15,901 bases of DNA from Chromatiales bacterium (GTDB lineage: Bacteria > Pseudomonadota > Gammaproteobacteria > JACCYU01). The stretch spans positions 1 through 15,901 of the forward strand of contig JAPSGG010000004.1 of the NCBI GenBank assembly GCA_031177845.1, given 5' to 3'. Under the pieces are notes generated by a model. That model did not search any database. It saw only the letters and a program-made list of their open reading frames with translations, and was not told the origin of the DNA. Numbering within the stretch: the stretch's first letter is position 1; each line of letters opens with the position of its first letter. Below are positions 8,798-15,901 of this stretch, one piece after another. A program made the position numbers and the translations under genes.

Positions 8798-9742
8798 TCA
8801 TTCCACATTCGACGCGCTGTCCTCGCCGCCGGACCTTAGTTGCTCCGCTCCAGCGTTGGAAGCGGGTTTGGCATGCCCCTCGTTCCGTGCTCGGGCGTCC
8901 AGCCCGCCGCCGTGCGCCCGACCGTCGGTGGGTTTCTGAGCCGGCCCCTTTTGTTTCATCGCGGTCTTCTTCCTAGGAAGGCTCCTCGCACCGTGCCTAG
9001 GGGCTTCACCGCTTTCATCGACCTCGACAAACTCGTCCTCGGCGCCCGCCGCAGTGCGGGCCTGCTCGCGGCCATCGATGATGGCATCGGCGACCGCGGT
9101 GGTATAGAGCTGTATCGCGCGAATGGCATCGTCATTGCCGGGGATCACGTAGTCGATCCCTTCAGTGGAATGATTCGTATCGACCACCGCCACCACGGGA
9201 ATGTGCAGTTTAATAGCCTCGTCGACCGCGATACGCTCATAACCGACATCGATGACGAACATAGCGTCCGGCGGGCTAGCCATCTCCTTAATACCGCCGA
9301 GGCTGCGTTCGAGCTTGCCCATCTCGCGCCTGAGCTTCTGGATTTCCTTCTTACCCAGGCGCTCAAAGGTGCCGTCTTCGGCCATCTGCTCCAGGTCTTT
9401 GAGCCGCTTGATGGACTGACGCACAGTCTGAAAGTTGGTCAGCATGCCGCCCAGCCAGCGATGATTGACGTAGGGCATGCCGCAGCGTCTAGCCTGTTCG
9501 CCGATGGTCTCACGCGCGGATCGCTTGGTGCCCACGAACAGGATTGTCCCGCCATCGGCCGCCATTTTGCCGAGGTAATTGGTCGCATCGTTGAACAGCG
9601 GCAGTGTCTTTTCGAGATTGATGATATGAATCCGATTGCGCTCGCCGAAGATAAACGGCGCCATCTTGGGATTCCAGTATCGGGTCTGATGCCCGAAGTG
9701 CACGCCAGCTTCCAGCATCTGGCGCATGGTGACATTGGCCAT
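8798..9742 (-). CDS. rpsB: 30S ribosomal protein S2 with long C-terminal extension
   Basis: S2 binds late to the 30S head-platform region and is needed for S1 binding. The core matches the family throughout: [20 protein letters not shown] at 6-25, [10 protein letters not shown] at 71-80, [14 protein letters not shown] at 93-106, [15 protein letters not shown] at 162-176 and [19 protein letters not shown] at 188-206. The AEDEFVE segment (234-240) aligns with the AEESFVE at the E. coli C-terminus, residue about 240. Here the protein runs on for another 73 or so residues, rich in Gly, Ala, Lys and Arg, to residue 314. The tail uses codons such as AGG, CTA and CGA that are scarcer in the core. 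ATG 9742 has AGAGGA 6 nt upstream, a good ribosome binding site. First gene of its operon. Confidence 0.97.
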   Translation of the reverse strand: MANVTMRQMLEAGVHFGHQTRYWNPKMAPFIFGERNRIHIINLEKTLPLFNDATNYLGKMAADGGTILFVGTKRSARETIGEQARRCGMPYVNHRWLGGMLTNFQTVRQSIKRLKDLEQMAEDGTFERLGKKEIQKLRREMGKLERSLGGIKEMASPPDAMFVIDVGYERIAVDEAIKLHIPVVAVVDTNHSTEGIDYVIPGNDDAIRAIQLYTTAVADAIIDGREQARTAAGAEDEFVEVDESGEAPRHGARSLPRKKTAMKQKGPAQKPTDGRAHGGGLDARARNEGHAKPASNAGAEQLRSGGEDSASNVE

Positions 9743-9935
9743 GAAAAGTCCTCTGATTGGGTTGAGCCTCCATACACCCCGAGCGGCGACTCCGCAACCA
9801 GATCGGTTAAGCTCGATTCAGAGGCGGAGCACCCAGCCGTTCGTGACGGCGTATGTGCGGATTGGGCGCGGACCTTTATTCAGGAGCACGCTCAGGCGAA
9901 TGCCGGCCCAAGTCGCCGGAATTTGCGCCCGATGG
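9743..9935 (-). promoter_or_regulatory. Structured rpsB 5' leader, candidate S2 autoregulatory element
   Basis: The candidate promoter implies a leader of about 190 nt. On the RNA-sense strand there is an early hairpin CCGGC/GCCGG (9919-9915 with 9907-9903). Nearer the gene, CTCCGC (9829-9824) can pair with GCGGAG (9795-9790), while GGTTG (9799-9795) in or next to that loop can pair with CAACC (9764-9760), five nt before AGAGGA (9754-9749). That is a pseudoknot-like layout beside the ribosome binding site, the two stems sharing one base at 9795. In E. coli S2 represses rpsB-tsf through its 5' leader; assigning that function here is inference. The 302-nt interval 9743-10044 otherwise holds only the divergent promoter candidates and no supported gene. 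Confidence 0.5.
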
Positions 9936-9951
9936 CCGCGCTTTATACCAT
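9923..9951 (+). promoter_or_regulatory. Possible divergent promoter for map
   Basis: TTGCGC (9923-9928), 17 nt, then TACCAT (9946-9951) is a moderate sigma-70 match pointing toward map. Its -10 overlaps the -10 of the rpsB promoter candidate on the other strand. Weak on its own, but map needs a promoter between 9743 and 10044. Confidence 0.3.
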
Positions 9952-9970
9952 ACTCGGCTTTCGGCAACAA
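9942..9970 (-). promoter_or_regulatory. Sigma-70 promoter candidate for the rpsB operon
   Basis: On the minus strand TTGTTG (9970-9965), a 17-nt spacer and TATAAA (9947-9942) form a good sigma-70 match. The -10 is followed at once by GCGCGGCC, a GC-rich discriminator of the kind found at stringently controlled rRNA and ribosomal-protein promoters. It is the best promoter-like sequence I found in the divergent region and lies about 200 nt before the rpsB ATG. Confidence 0.6.
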
Positions 9971-10044
9971 TGAACGGTCGGCATAATGGGCCGGTCGATA
10001 TCCAGAGGGCGCAGATCCGTGCGCGATCACCCCAATCTACCAAC

Positions 10045-10812
10045 ATGCACATCCCCATCAAGACCCCGGAAGAAATCGATAAGATGCGCGTGGCCGGGCG
10101 GTGCGCGTCCGAGGTCTTGTTGATGATCGCTGAACATGTAAGGCCTGGTGTCACCACGGGTGAGCTGGATGCGATCTGTCACGATTACATCATCAACACC
10201 TTGCAGGCTGTGCCCGCACCACTCCATTACCGTGGATTTCCGAAATCGGTGTGTACTTCGGTCAATCATCAGGTCTGTCACGGCATCCCAGGTGAAAGGA
10301 AGCTCAGGAACGGTGACATTCTCAATATTGATGTCACCATCATCAAGGACGGCTTTCACGGCGATACCAGCATGATGTTCTTCGTGGGGCAACCTTCGGT
10401 GCTCGCCAAAAGACTGGTCGATATCACCTATAACGCCATGTGCATGGGAATCGAGCAGGTTAGGCCCGGCGCGCGGCTGGGAGATATCGGCCATGCCATT
10501 CAGGACTATGCTGAGCGCCATAATTGCTCGGTGGTGCGCGAGTACTGCGGCCATGGCATCGGCCGCGGATTTCACGAGGACCCACAGGTGCTGCACTATG
10601 GGCAACCCGGTACGGGCGAGGAACTACAACCTGGAATGACATTCACGATTGAGCCTATGCTCAACGCCGGCAAACGGCACGTCAAGGTACTGTCCGACGG
10701 CTGGACGGTCGTGACTAAGGATCACAGTCTCTCCGCGCAGTGGGAACATACCGTGCTCGTAACGAACGAGGGCCATGAGGTGCTGACACTGCGTCCCAGC
10801 GAGCGGCTATGA
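10045..10812 (+). CDS. map: Type I methionine aminopeptidase
   Basis: Map removes the initiator methionine from nascent proteins whose second residue is small, and is essential in most bacteria. It has the pita-bread fold with a dinuclear metal centre. All ligands are visible: D96 (NIDVT), D107 (HGDTS), H170 (CGHGIGRGFHEDP), E203 (FTIEPM) and E234 (QWEHT). The active-site His79 (VCHGIPG) and His177 are also present. Length is 255 residues against 264 in E. coli. I chose ATG 10045, where the family N-terminus (IPIKTPEEIDKMRVAG) begins; the frame is open back to 9853 with an in-frame ATG at 9970, but that stretch lacks family similarity and would overlap the promoter region. No clear Shine-Dalgarno precedes ATG 10045. 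The stop overlaps the glnD start as ATGA. Confidence 0.96.
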   Translation: MHIPIKTPEEIDKMRVAGRCASEVLLMIAEHVRPGVTTGELDAICHDYIINTLQAVPAPLHYRGFPKSVCTSVNHQVCHGIPGERKLRNGDILNIDVTIIKDGFHGDTSMMFFVGQPSVLAKRLVDITYNAMCMGIEQVRPGARLGDIGHAIQDYAERHNCSVVREYCGHGIGRGFHEDPQVLHYGQPGTGEELQPGMTFTIEPMLNAGKRHVKVLSDGWTVVTKDHSLSAQWEHTVLVTNEGHEVLTLRPSERL

Positions 10813-13556
10813 ACGAAATCTTGGTCCCCCGCAATGCCGAGTCCGAGATTTTACAGGCGATAGCGGGCTGGCGGCCGCCTGCCGGTGCGTCCAGGGCGGA
10901 AGAAATCAACGCCTTCAACGCCATCCTCAAACGGTCGAACGATGCGCTGAAACAGGCCTTCTATGCCGGCGCCGATGCCGCCGAACTGGTGCATGGACGT
11001 AGCGCGATTATGGATCACCTGCTCAAGCGGGTGTGGCGGCGATTCGAGCTGGATAGGACGGACGACGTGGCGCTGATCGCGGTCGGCGGTTACGGGCGCG
11101 GAGAGTTGCATCCCTATTCCGATGTGGACCTCAAGTTGCTGCTGTCCAAGCCGGCCGACAAGGATCTGCAGCAGAGGATGTCGGATTTCCTGACCTTCCT
11201 GTGGGATATCGGTCTTCCGGTCGGCCACAGCGTGCGCACGCTTGATGAGTGCGTACGGGCCAGCGCGGAGGACATCACGATAGCCACCAACCTGATCGAA
11301 TCCCGCCTGCTAGTCGGACCGGAAGCGTTATTCCGAACGATGAACGAGCGCCTCGCGCCCCCGCACATCTGGCCCAGCCGCGAGTTCTTCGAGGCCAAGC
11401 TCGAAGAACAGCAGCGCCGTCACCACAGGTTCGGAGATACGGCTTACCGGCTCGAGCCGAACGTCAAGGAGAGTCCGGGCGGGCTGCGCGATATTCAGAT
11501 GGTGGGCTGGGTGACCAAGCGGCATCTGGGTGCTTCCAGCCTGCACGAACTCGTTGCTCACGGTTTCATCAGCGAGGATGAATATCGAACCCTAGCGCAT
11601 GGCCAGATGTTTCTATGGCGGGTACGCCTCGCCCTGCATACGCTCGCAGGCCGGCGTGAGGATCGCCTGCTGTTCGACTATCAACGCACAATCGCTGATC
11701 TGTTCGGCTACACCGATGAAGACCACAATCTCGCGGTCGAGCAATTCATGCAGAGCTATTATCGCACCGTTATGGAGCTACAACGGCTCAACGAGACGCT
11801 GTTGCAGTTGTATCAGGAGGCGATCCTGTATGCCGATGAAGACGATGAGCCCGTGCTCATCAATCGACGCTTTCAGGCACGCAAGGGCTTTCTCGAGGTG
11901 ACGCGCGAGAACGTGTTCAAGCGTTATCCCTCCGCGCTGCTCGAATTATTTCTGACGATGCAACACCATCCGGAGCTCAAGGGCGTGCGCGCCTCCACGA
12001 TCCGGCTGGTACGGCGGCACTGTCATCTCATCGATGACAAGTTTCGCAGCAACATTGCCAACCGTAGCCTGTTCATGGAAATCCTGCGCCAGCCGAGCGG
12101 CATCACGCATGAGCTGAGACGCATGAACCGCTACGGTGTACTTGCGGCCTATTGGCCCAGCTTCGCGCGCGTGGTTGGTAGGATGCAGTACGACTTGTTT
12201 CATACCTTTACCGTCGATGAACATACTTTATTCGTCGTGCGCAACATACGGCGGCTGTCGGTGCCGGAGTTCGCCCACGAACTGCCGTTCTGCAGCGAAC
12301 TGTTCACCCAGATCCCGAAGCCCGAGCTGCTCTATCTGGCTGCCCTGTTTCATGACATCGCCAAGGGCCGCGGCGGCGATCACTCGGAACTGGGCGCCGA
12401 TGAGGCCGAGACATTCTGTCTTGAGCATGGCCTGAGTCAGTACGACGCGCGGCTGGTATCATGGCTGGTCAAGCACCACCTATTGATGTCACTCACCGCG
12501 CAACGCAAGGACATCAACGACCCGGCGGATATCAATGCGTTCGCCGATGAGGTCGGTAATCTCACTCGGCTTAATTACCTTTACCTGCTCACGGTAGCTG
12601 ACATCCGCGCCACCAACCCCACCCTGTGGAACTCGTGGAAGGATTCCTTGCTGCGCGAGCTTTATCATGCGGCCAAACGCGTCATGCAGCGCGGCCTGGA
12701 TAATCCCCTGGCACGCGAGGACCTCATCACTGAGGTCAAGCACGCCAGCCTGCATATACTGGAGGCGCGCAGCGTCGATCTTGATGCTTGCCGGCGGCTC
12801 TGGCGGGACTTCGACGAAGAGTATTTTCTACGCCACTCCGACGACGAGATCGCCTGGCATACGCAAGCTATTGTGCAGTCGGACCCCGCGCAATGGCCGC
12901 TGGTGCTGATCCGCCAGTTGACTGCCCGCGGCAGCACTGAGATCTTCGTCTACGCGCAGGGTCACCACCATCTATTCGCCATGATCACGTCGGCGCTGGC
13001 CCGGCTTGGTCTCAACATCCTGGATGCGCGCATCACGACCACAGCCGCCGATTACACGCTCGACACCTTCATGGTGCTGGATGAGTCCGGCAGGCCCATT
13101 GACGAGCGCTACAAGCTCGATGAAATCGCAGGCACTTTGAGCGATCTTTTGCGGCATCCCGAGCATGTGCCGGTGGAAGTGGCCCGGCGGGTATCGCGCA
13201 AGCTGCGCCACTTCGACGTCCCTACTCGCATCGAGTTTGATACCACCTCGAATGGGCGTCAGACCGTACTCGAGCTAGTCACCGCGGATCACCCGGGTCT
13301 CTTGTCCAGGATCGGCATGGCGTTCACTGATAGCGATGTGCTGGTACACAACGCCCGGATCACGACCATCGGCGAGCAGGCGGAAGACGTGTTCATCATC
13401 ACCGATCTTAAGCATCAGCCGATCACCGATGATTGGCATCTGGCGCTGATCCGTGATTGCTTGTTGAGGCGCCTGGGAAGGCGGCCAGGACTAGAGGGTT
13501 CCGTGGCTGACGCGGACCATCCGCCGCTTAGCGGTGAATCGACACCGGGTGCTTGA
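10809..13556 (+). CDS. glnD: Bifunctional PII uridylyltransferase / uridylyl-removing enzyme
   Basis: GlnD is the glutamine sensor of nitrogen control: it uridylylates PII (GlnB/GlnK) when glutamine is low and removes UMP when it is high. The nucleotidyltransferase motif GGYGRGELHPYSDVDL begins at residue 93, with G93, G94, D105 and D107 at the same numbers as in E. coli. A GlnD linker domain follows. The HD hydrolase domain carries LFHDIAKGRGGDHSELGADE, with His515-Asp516. Two ACT domains close the protein, starting near 711 (EIFVYAQGHHHLFAMI) and 819 (TVLELVTADHPGLLSRIG). Length is 915 residues against 890 in E. coli; the excess includes a short Gly/Ser/Pro-rich tail. The 4-nt overlap with map implies translational coupling. 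No PII gene lies in the window. Confidence 0.97.
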   Translation: MNEILVPRNAESEILQAIAGWRPPAGASRAEEINAFNAILKRSNDALKQAFYAGADAAELVHGRSAIMDHLLKRVWRRFELDRTDDVALIAVGGYGRGELHPYSDVDLKLLLSKPADKDLQQRMSDFLTFLWDIGLPVGHSVRTLDECVRASAEDITIATNLIESRLLVGPEALFRTMNERLAPPHIWPSREFFEAKLEEQQRRHHRFGDTAYRLEPNVKESPGGLRDIQMVGWVTKRHLGASSLHELVAHGFISEDEYRTLAHGQMFLWRVRLALHTLAGRREDRLLFDYQRTIADLFGYTDEDHNLAVEQFMQSYYRTVMELQRLNETLLQLYQEAILYADEDDEPVLINRRFQARKGFLEVTRENVFKRYPSALLELFLTMQHHPELKGVRASTIRLVRRHCHLIDDKFRSNIANRSLFMEILRQPSGITHELRRMNRYGVLAAYWPSFARVVGRMQYDLFHTFTVDEHTLFVVRNIRRLSVPEFAHELPFCSELFTQIPKPELLYLAALFHDIAKGRGGDHSELGADEAETFCLEHGLSQYDARLVSWLVKHHLLMSLTAQRKDINDPADINAFADEVGNLTRLNYLYLLTVADIRATNPTLWNSWKDSLLRELYHAAKRVMQRGLDNPLAREDLITEVKHASLHILEARSVDLDACRRLWRDFDEEYFLRHSDDEIAWHTQAIVQSDPAQWPLVLIRQLTARGSTEIFVYAQGHHHLFAMITSALARLGLNILDARITTTAADYTLDTFMVLDESGRPIDERYKLDEIAGTLSDLLRHPEHVPVEVARRVSRKLRHFDVPTRIEFDTTSNGRQTVLELVTADHPGLLSRIGMAFTDSDVLVHNARITTIGEQAEDVFIITDLKHQPITDDWHLALIRDCLLRRLGRRPGLEGSVADADHPPLSGESTPGA

Positions 13557-13573
13557 AGGGGCGAGTCTGCGTG

Positions 13574-14770
13574 ATGAATCCGGGTCTGGCCCATCTACAA
13601 CCCTATCCGTTCGAAAAGCTGGTCAAGCTCAAACAAGGCGCAACACCTCCCCAACATCTGGAGCCTATCGCGCTATCCGTCGGCGAGCCCAAGCACGCGA
13701 CACCTGCCTTGATCCGCGACGCGCTGGCTCGCCATCTGGATGGATTGGCAAACTATCCGGTCATCCGCGGAAGCGAAGTATTGCGCGAAGCCATCGCTGC
13801 GTGGTTGTGCCGCCGCTTCAAGCTGCCTGGAGACAGCATCGATCCGAACGTTCACGTGCTACCGGTCAATGGTACGCGCGAGGCTTTGTTTGCGGCTGCG
13901 CAATGTGTGGTAGATTCCACGCGCAAGCCGCTGGTCTTGATGCCGAACCCTTTTTATCAGATCTACGAAGGCGCGACCTTGCTCGCTGGCGCGCAGCCGT
14001 ATTATCTGCACTGCGACCAACGAAACGGATTCCTGCCGGACTTCGATTCGGTACCGAACGAGGTCTGGACGCGCTGCCAATTGGTCTACCTGTGCAATCC
14101 CGGTAACCCGACTGGCGCGGTCATGGCCGAACCCGCGTTGCGACGGCTCATCGACCTGGCCGACAAGCATGATCTCGTGATCGCGTGTGACGAATGCTAC
14201 TCAGAGGTCTATCCAGACGAAACCGATCCGCCGCCGGGATTACTGGGCGCGGCGGCGCACATGGGCAACACGGACTACCACAGGTGTCTGGTCTTCCATA
14301 GCCTCTCAAAGCGCTCTAACGCGCCGGGCCTGCGTTCTGGTTTCGTGGCCGGCGGTGCTGCGCTTATCGCACAGTTCGCGAGCTATCGGACTTATCATGG
14401 CTGCTCGATGCCGCCGCCCGTTCAGGCCGCGAGCGCCGTAGCCTGGCGGGACGAAGTGCACGTGCGGGCGAACCGGCGCCTCTATCGCGAAAAGTTCGAT
14501 GCAGTGATCGAAATGCTCTCGCCGGTCATCGAAGTGCCACGGCCCGCGGGTGGTTTTTATCTCTGGCCGCGCACGCCGATCGACGATCAGCGCTTCGCGC
14601 GCGAGTTGTACGGGCAACAGAATGTCACGGTCCTGCCCGGCAGCTTTCTCTCGCGCGAAATCGGTGACCGTGATCCCGGCCGCGACCATGTGCGCGTGGC
14701 GCTCGTGCCTTCGCTGGAAGAATGTCTGGAGGCGGCGAGGCGGATCAGAACCTACCTCGAACGTCCGTAA
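13574..14770 (+). CDS. dapC: N-succinyldiaminopimelate aminotransferase
   Basis: DapC is a fold-type I, PLP-dependent aminotransferase that converts N-succinyl-2-amino-6-ketopimelate to N-succinyl-LL-diaminopimelate with glutamate as donor, in lysine and peptidoglycan precursor synthesis. The product is 398 residues. It begins MNPGLAHLQPYPFEKL, typical of the gamma/betaproteobacterial DapC family, and shows NPGNPTGAV, ACDECYSEVY and the PLP lysine K246 in SLSKRSNAPGLRSGF, plus the late arginine segment (DHVRVALV). I chose ATG 13574; a TTG at 13553 opens the frame earlier but overlaps the glnD stop. GAAGGGG lies 12 nt before the ATG, a rather long spacing. It follows glnD by 17 nt and precedes dapD, which supports DapC over a generic aspartate or acetylornithine aminotransferase. 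Confidence 0.92.
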   Translation: MNPGLAHLQPYPFEKLVKLKQGATPPQHLEPIALSVGEPKHATPALIRDALARHLDGLANYPVIRGSEVLREAIAAWLCRRFKLPGDSIDPNVHVLPVNGTREALFAAAQCVVDSTRKPLVLMPNPFYQIYEGATLLAGAQPYYLHCDQRNGFLPDFDSVPNEVWTRCQLVYLCNPGNPTGAVMAEPALRRLIDLADKHDLVIACDECYSEVYPDETDPPPGLLGAAAHMGNTDYHRCLVFHSLSKRSNAPGLRSGFVAGGAALIAQFASYRTYHGCSMPPPVQAASAVAWRDEVHVRANRRLYREKFDAVIEMLSPVIEVPRPAGGFYLWPRTPIDDQRFARELYGQQNVTVLPGSFLSREIGDRDPGRDHVRVALVPSLEECLEAARRIRTYLERP

Positions 14771-14774
14771 GGAC

Positions 14775-14882
14775 CGCAAAGACGAAGGCCGCACAGATCA
14801 AATGTCGGAATCCAGCCAGTGGGCGACACTTGAGTTTGAGTCGCTGCATCTTAGCCCTTGGCAGTACCTCGCGGTCTTTGCG
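14775..14882. repeat. Inverted repeat in the dapC-dapD spacer
   Basis: CGCAAAGAC (14775-14783) is repeated in inverse as GTCTTTGCG (14874-14882), 90 nt apart, spanning most of the 166-nt dapC-dapD gap. Between the arms a smaller hairpin is possible from GCGAC (14823-14827) and GTCGC (14840-14844). Arms of this CGCAAAGAC type recur between genes in several bacterial groups as I remember them, so a decayed dispersed element is possible. I see no gene in the gap. Confidence 0.45.
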
Positions 14883-14936
14883 CCTCCACTGCTATCGCGC
14901 TAACCTGCTTTGCCTCGACGTCCCTAGGAGCCGCGC

Positions 14937-15761
14937 ATGAGCGATATAAGAGCCATCATCGAAGACGCATTCGAGCGCAGAGCCGAACTGACCCCGCGCA
15001 ACGTCAGCACGCCGATTAGGGAAGCCGTGCTTGAGGCCATCGAGCAACTGGACCGTGGGAGGTTACGCGTCGCGGAGAAGAAGAGCGGACAATGGATCAT
15101 CAATGAGTGGCTCAAGAAGGCAGTACTGCTGTCCTTCCGCATTGAGGATAACCGCTACATCAGCGGTGGCTTTACTAATTATTTCGACAAGGTGCGCCTC
15201 AAGTTCGCCGAGGTCAGCGCGCAGGACCTGCGCGAGGACGGCATACGCGTGGTGCCCCCGGCGACTGTGCGCAAAGGTGCTTACATCGCCTCCAACGTGG
15301 TACTGATGCCGTCCTACGTCAATATCGGGGCCTATGTAGATTCAGGCACGATGGTCGACACCTGGGCGACGGTCGGCTCCTGCGCCCAGATCGGCAAGAA
15401 CGTGCATCTCTCCGGCGGCGTCGGCATCGGCGGCGTGCTGGAGCCGCTGCAGGCCGCGCCCACCATTATCGAGGACAACTGCTTCATCGGTGCGCGCTCC
15501 GAGATCGTGGAAGGGGTCATTGTCGAGGAAGGCTCGGTGATCTCGATGGGCGTGTACATCGGTCAAAGCACGCGCATCTACGATCGCGAACGCGCTGAGG
15601 TCCTCTACGGCCGAGTGCCGGCAGGGTCGGTCGTCGTGTCCGGCAATCTGCCGGCCAAGGATGGAAAATACAGCCTCTATTGCGCCGTCATTGTGAAAAA
15701 GGTGGACGCGAAGACGCGCGGCAAGGTCAGCTTGAACGAGCTTCTGCGGAATCTCGATTGA
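14937..15761 (+). CDS. dapD: Tetrahydrodipicolinate N-succinyltransferase
   Basis: DapD transfers succinyl from succinyl-CoA to tetrahydrodipicolinate, the first step of the succinylase route to meso-diaminopimelate and lysine; DapC acts on its product and DapE later removes the succinyl group. The protein is 274 residues, the same as E. coli. An N-terminal helical domain ([16 protein letters not shown] at 53-68) is followed by a left-handed beta-helix of hexapeptide repeats at about 105-245, with [20 protein letters not shown] (133-152), [13 protein letters not shown] and [13 protein letters not shown] (181-193). D141 and E189, the acidic pair discussed as catalytic in this family, are present. 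ATG 14937 has a strong TAGGAG (14925-14930) 6 nt upstream, the best ribosome binding site in this half of the window. The active enzyme is a trimer. Confidence 0.97.
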   Translation: MSDIRAIIEDAFERRAELTPRNVSTPIREAVLEAIEQLDRGRLRVAEKKSGQWIINEWLKKAVLLSFRIEDNRYISGGFTNYFDKVRLKFAEVSAQDLREDGIRVVPPATVRKGAYIASNVVLMPSYVNIGAYVDSGTMVDTWATVGSCAQIGKNVHLSGGVGIGGVLEPLQAAPTIIEDNCFIGARSEIVEGVIVEEGSVISMGVYIGQSTRIYDRERAEVLYGRVPAGSVVVSGNLPAKDGKYSLYCAVIVKKVDAKTRGKVSLNELLRNLD

Positions 15762-15803
15762 GCTTCTGCCGGCTCCCCACTGCGATTTCCGCGCTGATCT
15801 GCC

Positions 15804-15901
15804 ATGTCCGACACGCTTGACCTTGCCAGCGCACTCATCGCCCGGCGGTCGGTGACCCCAAACGATGCGAGCCGTTCGCCGATGATCGCCTGACATCCCG
15901 C
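15804..15901 (+). pseudogene. dapE: Start of dapE (succinyl-diaminopimelate desuccinylase), frame broken and cut by window end
   Basis: ATG 15804 begins 42 nt after dapD. The first 22 codons, MSDTLDLASALIARRSVTPNDA, match the DapE N-terminus (LI-R-SVTP-DAGC pattern). In that frame a TGA follows at 15891-15893, after only 29 residues. In the +2 frame, from 15866, the sequence reads CEPFADDRLTSR to the window end, which restores the conserved Cys and the Arg-Leu at the right spacing. The simplest account is loss of 7 nt between short TGC repeats (expected about ...GATGCGGGCTGCGAG, seen GATGCGAG). That other frame has no usable upstream start. It may be a true mutation or a sequencing/assembly error. 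DapE is a zinc hydrolase needed after DapC, so inactivation would be costly unless another copy exists. The metal-binding region is beyond the window. Confidence 0.65.

Noticed and set aside
8840..9973. Plus-strand open frame of 377 codons opposite rpsB and its leader
   Set aside because: It is antisense to a clearly conserved S2 gene, resembles no family I recognise, and such long antisense frames are common in GC-rich DNA.
9853..10044. Upstream extension of map, including an in-frame ATG at 9970
   Set aside because: The family N-terminus begins at ATG 10045, and the extension would cover the rpsB promoter and leader without family similarity.
1..15901. A novel multi-gene system, mobile element, defence locus or tRNA
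   Set aside because: Every substantial gene belongs to a well-known housekeeping family in known gene order; I found no transposase, integrase, attachment-site or tRNA-like sequence.

Overview
This window is a conserved housekeeping block from a gammaproteobacterium. Two outward-facing gene sets meet at a divergent promoter region near 9743-10044. The minus-strand set, in transcription order, is rpsB, tsf, pyrH, frr, uppS, cdsA, dxr, rseP, bamA. The plus-strand set is map, glnD, dapC, dapD and the start of dapE. The order frr-uppS-cdsA-dxr-rseP-bamA is the one I know from Pseudomonas-type genomes; in E. coli dxr sits between frr and uppS. The neighbouring map-glnD-dapC-dapD-dapE run also fits non-enteric Gammaproteobacteria. 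The sequence is moderately GC-rich. I cannot name a genus, but a Chromatiales-, Xanthomonadales- or Pseudomonas-like lineage fits better than an enteric one.

Minus strand (9742 to 1): rpsB and tsf supply ribosomal protein S2 and elongation factor Ts. pyrH (UMP kinase) and frr (ribosome recycling factor) follow closely. A 272-nt gap with a palindromic, heptamer-rich repeat and a weak promoter candidate separates these from the envelope genes. uppS makes the undecaprenyl lipid carrier precursor, cdsA makes CDP-diacylglycerol, dxr is the committed MEP-pathway step that feeds uppS, rseP is the envelope-stress site-2 protease, and bamA is the outer-membrane protein insertase. cdsA overlaps uppS, and bamA starts on the base after the rseP stop. 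bamA leaves the window at position 1 and lacks its last barrel strands.

Plus strand (10045 to 15901): map (methionine aminopeptidase) overlaps glnD (PII uridylyltransferase/uridylyl-removing enzyme) by 4 nt. dapC and dapD are steps of the succinylase branch of lysine/diaminopimelate synthesis, and dapE should follow. The visible start of dapE matches the family for about 22 codons, then its frame breaks, most simply by a 7-nt deletion. This is either a real lesion or a sequence error.

I see no mobile element, CRISPR array, tRNA, rRNA, toxin-antitoxin or defence gene, and no credible undescribed multi-gene system. The points most worth a second look are the structured rpsB leader (possible pseudoknot upstream of the ribosome binding site), the long C-terminal tail on S2, the palindromic element after frr, and the broken dapE frame.
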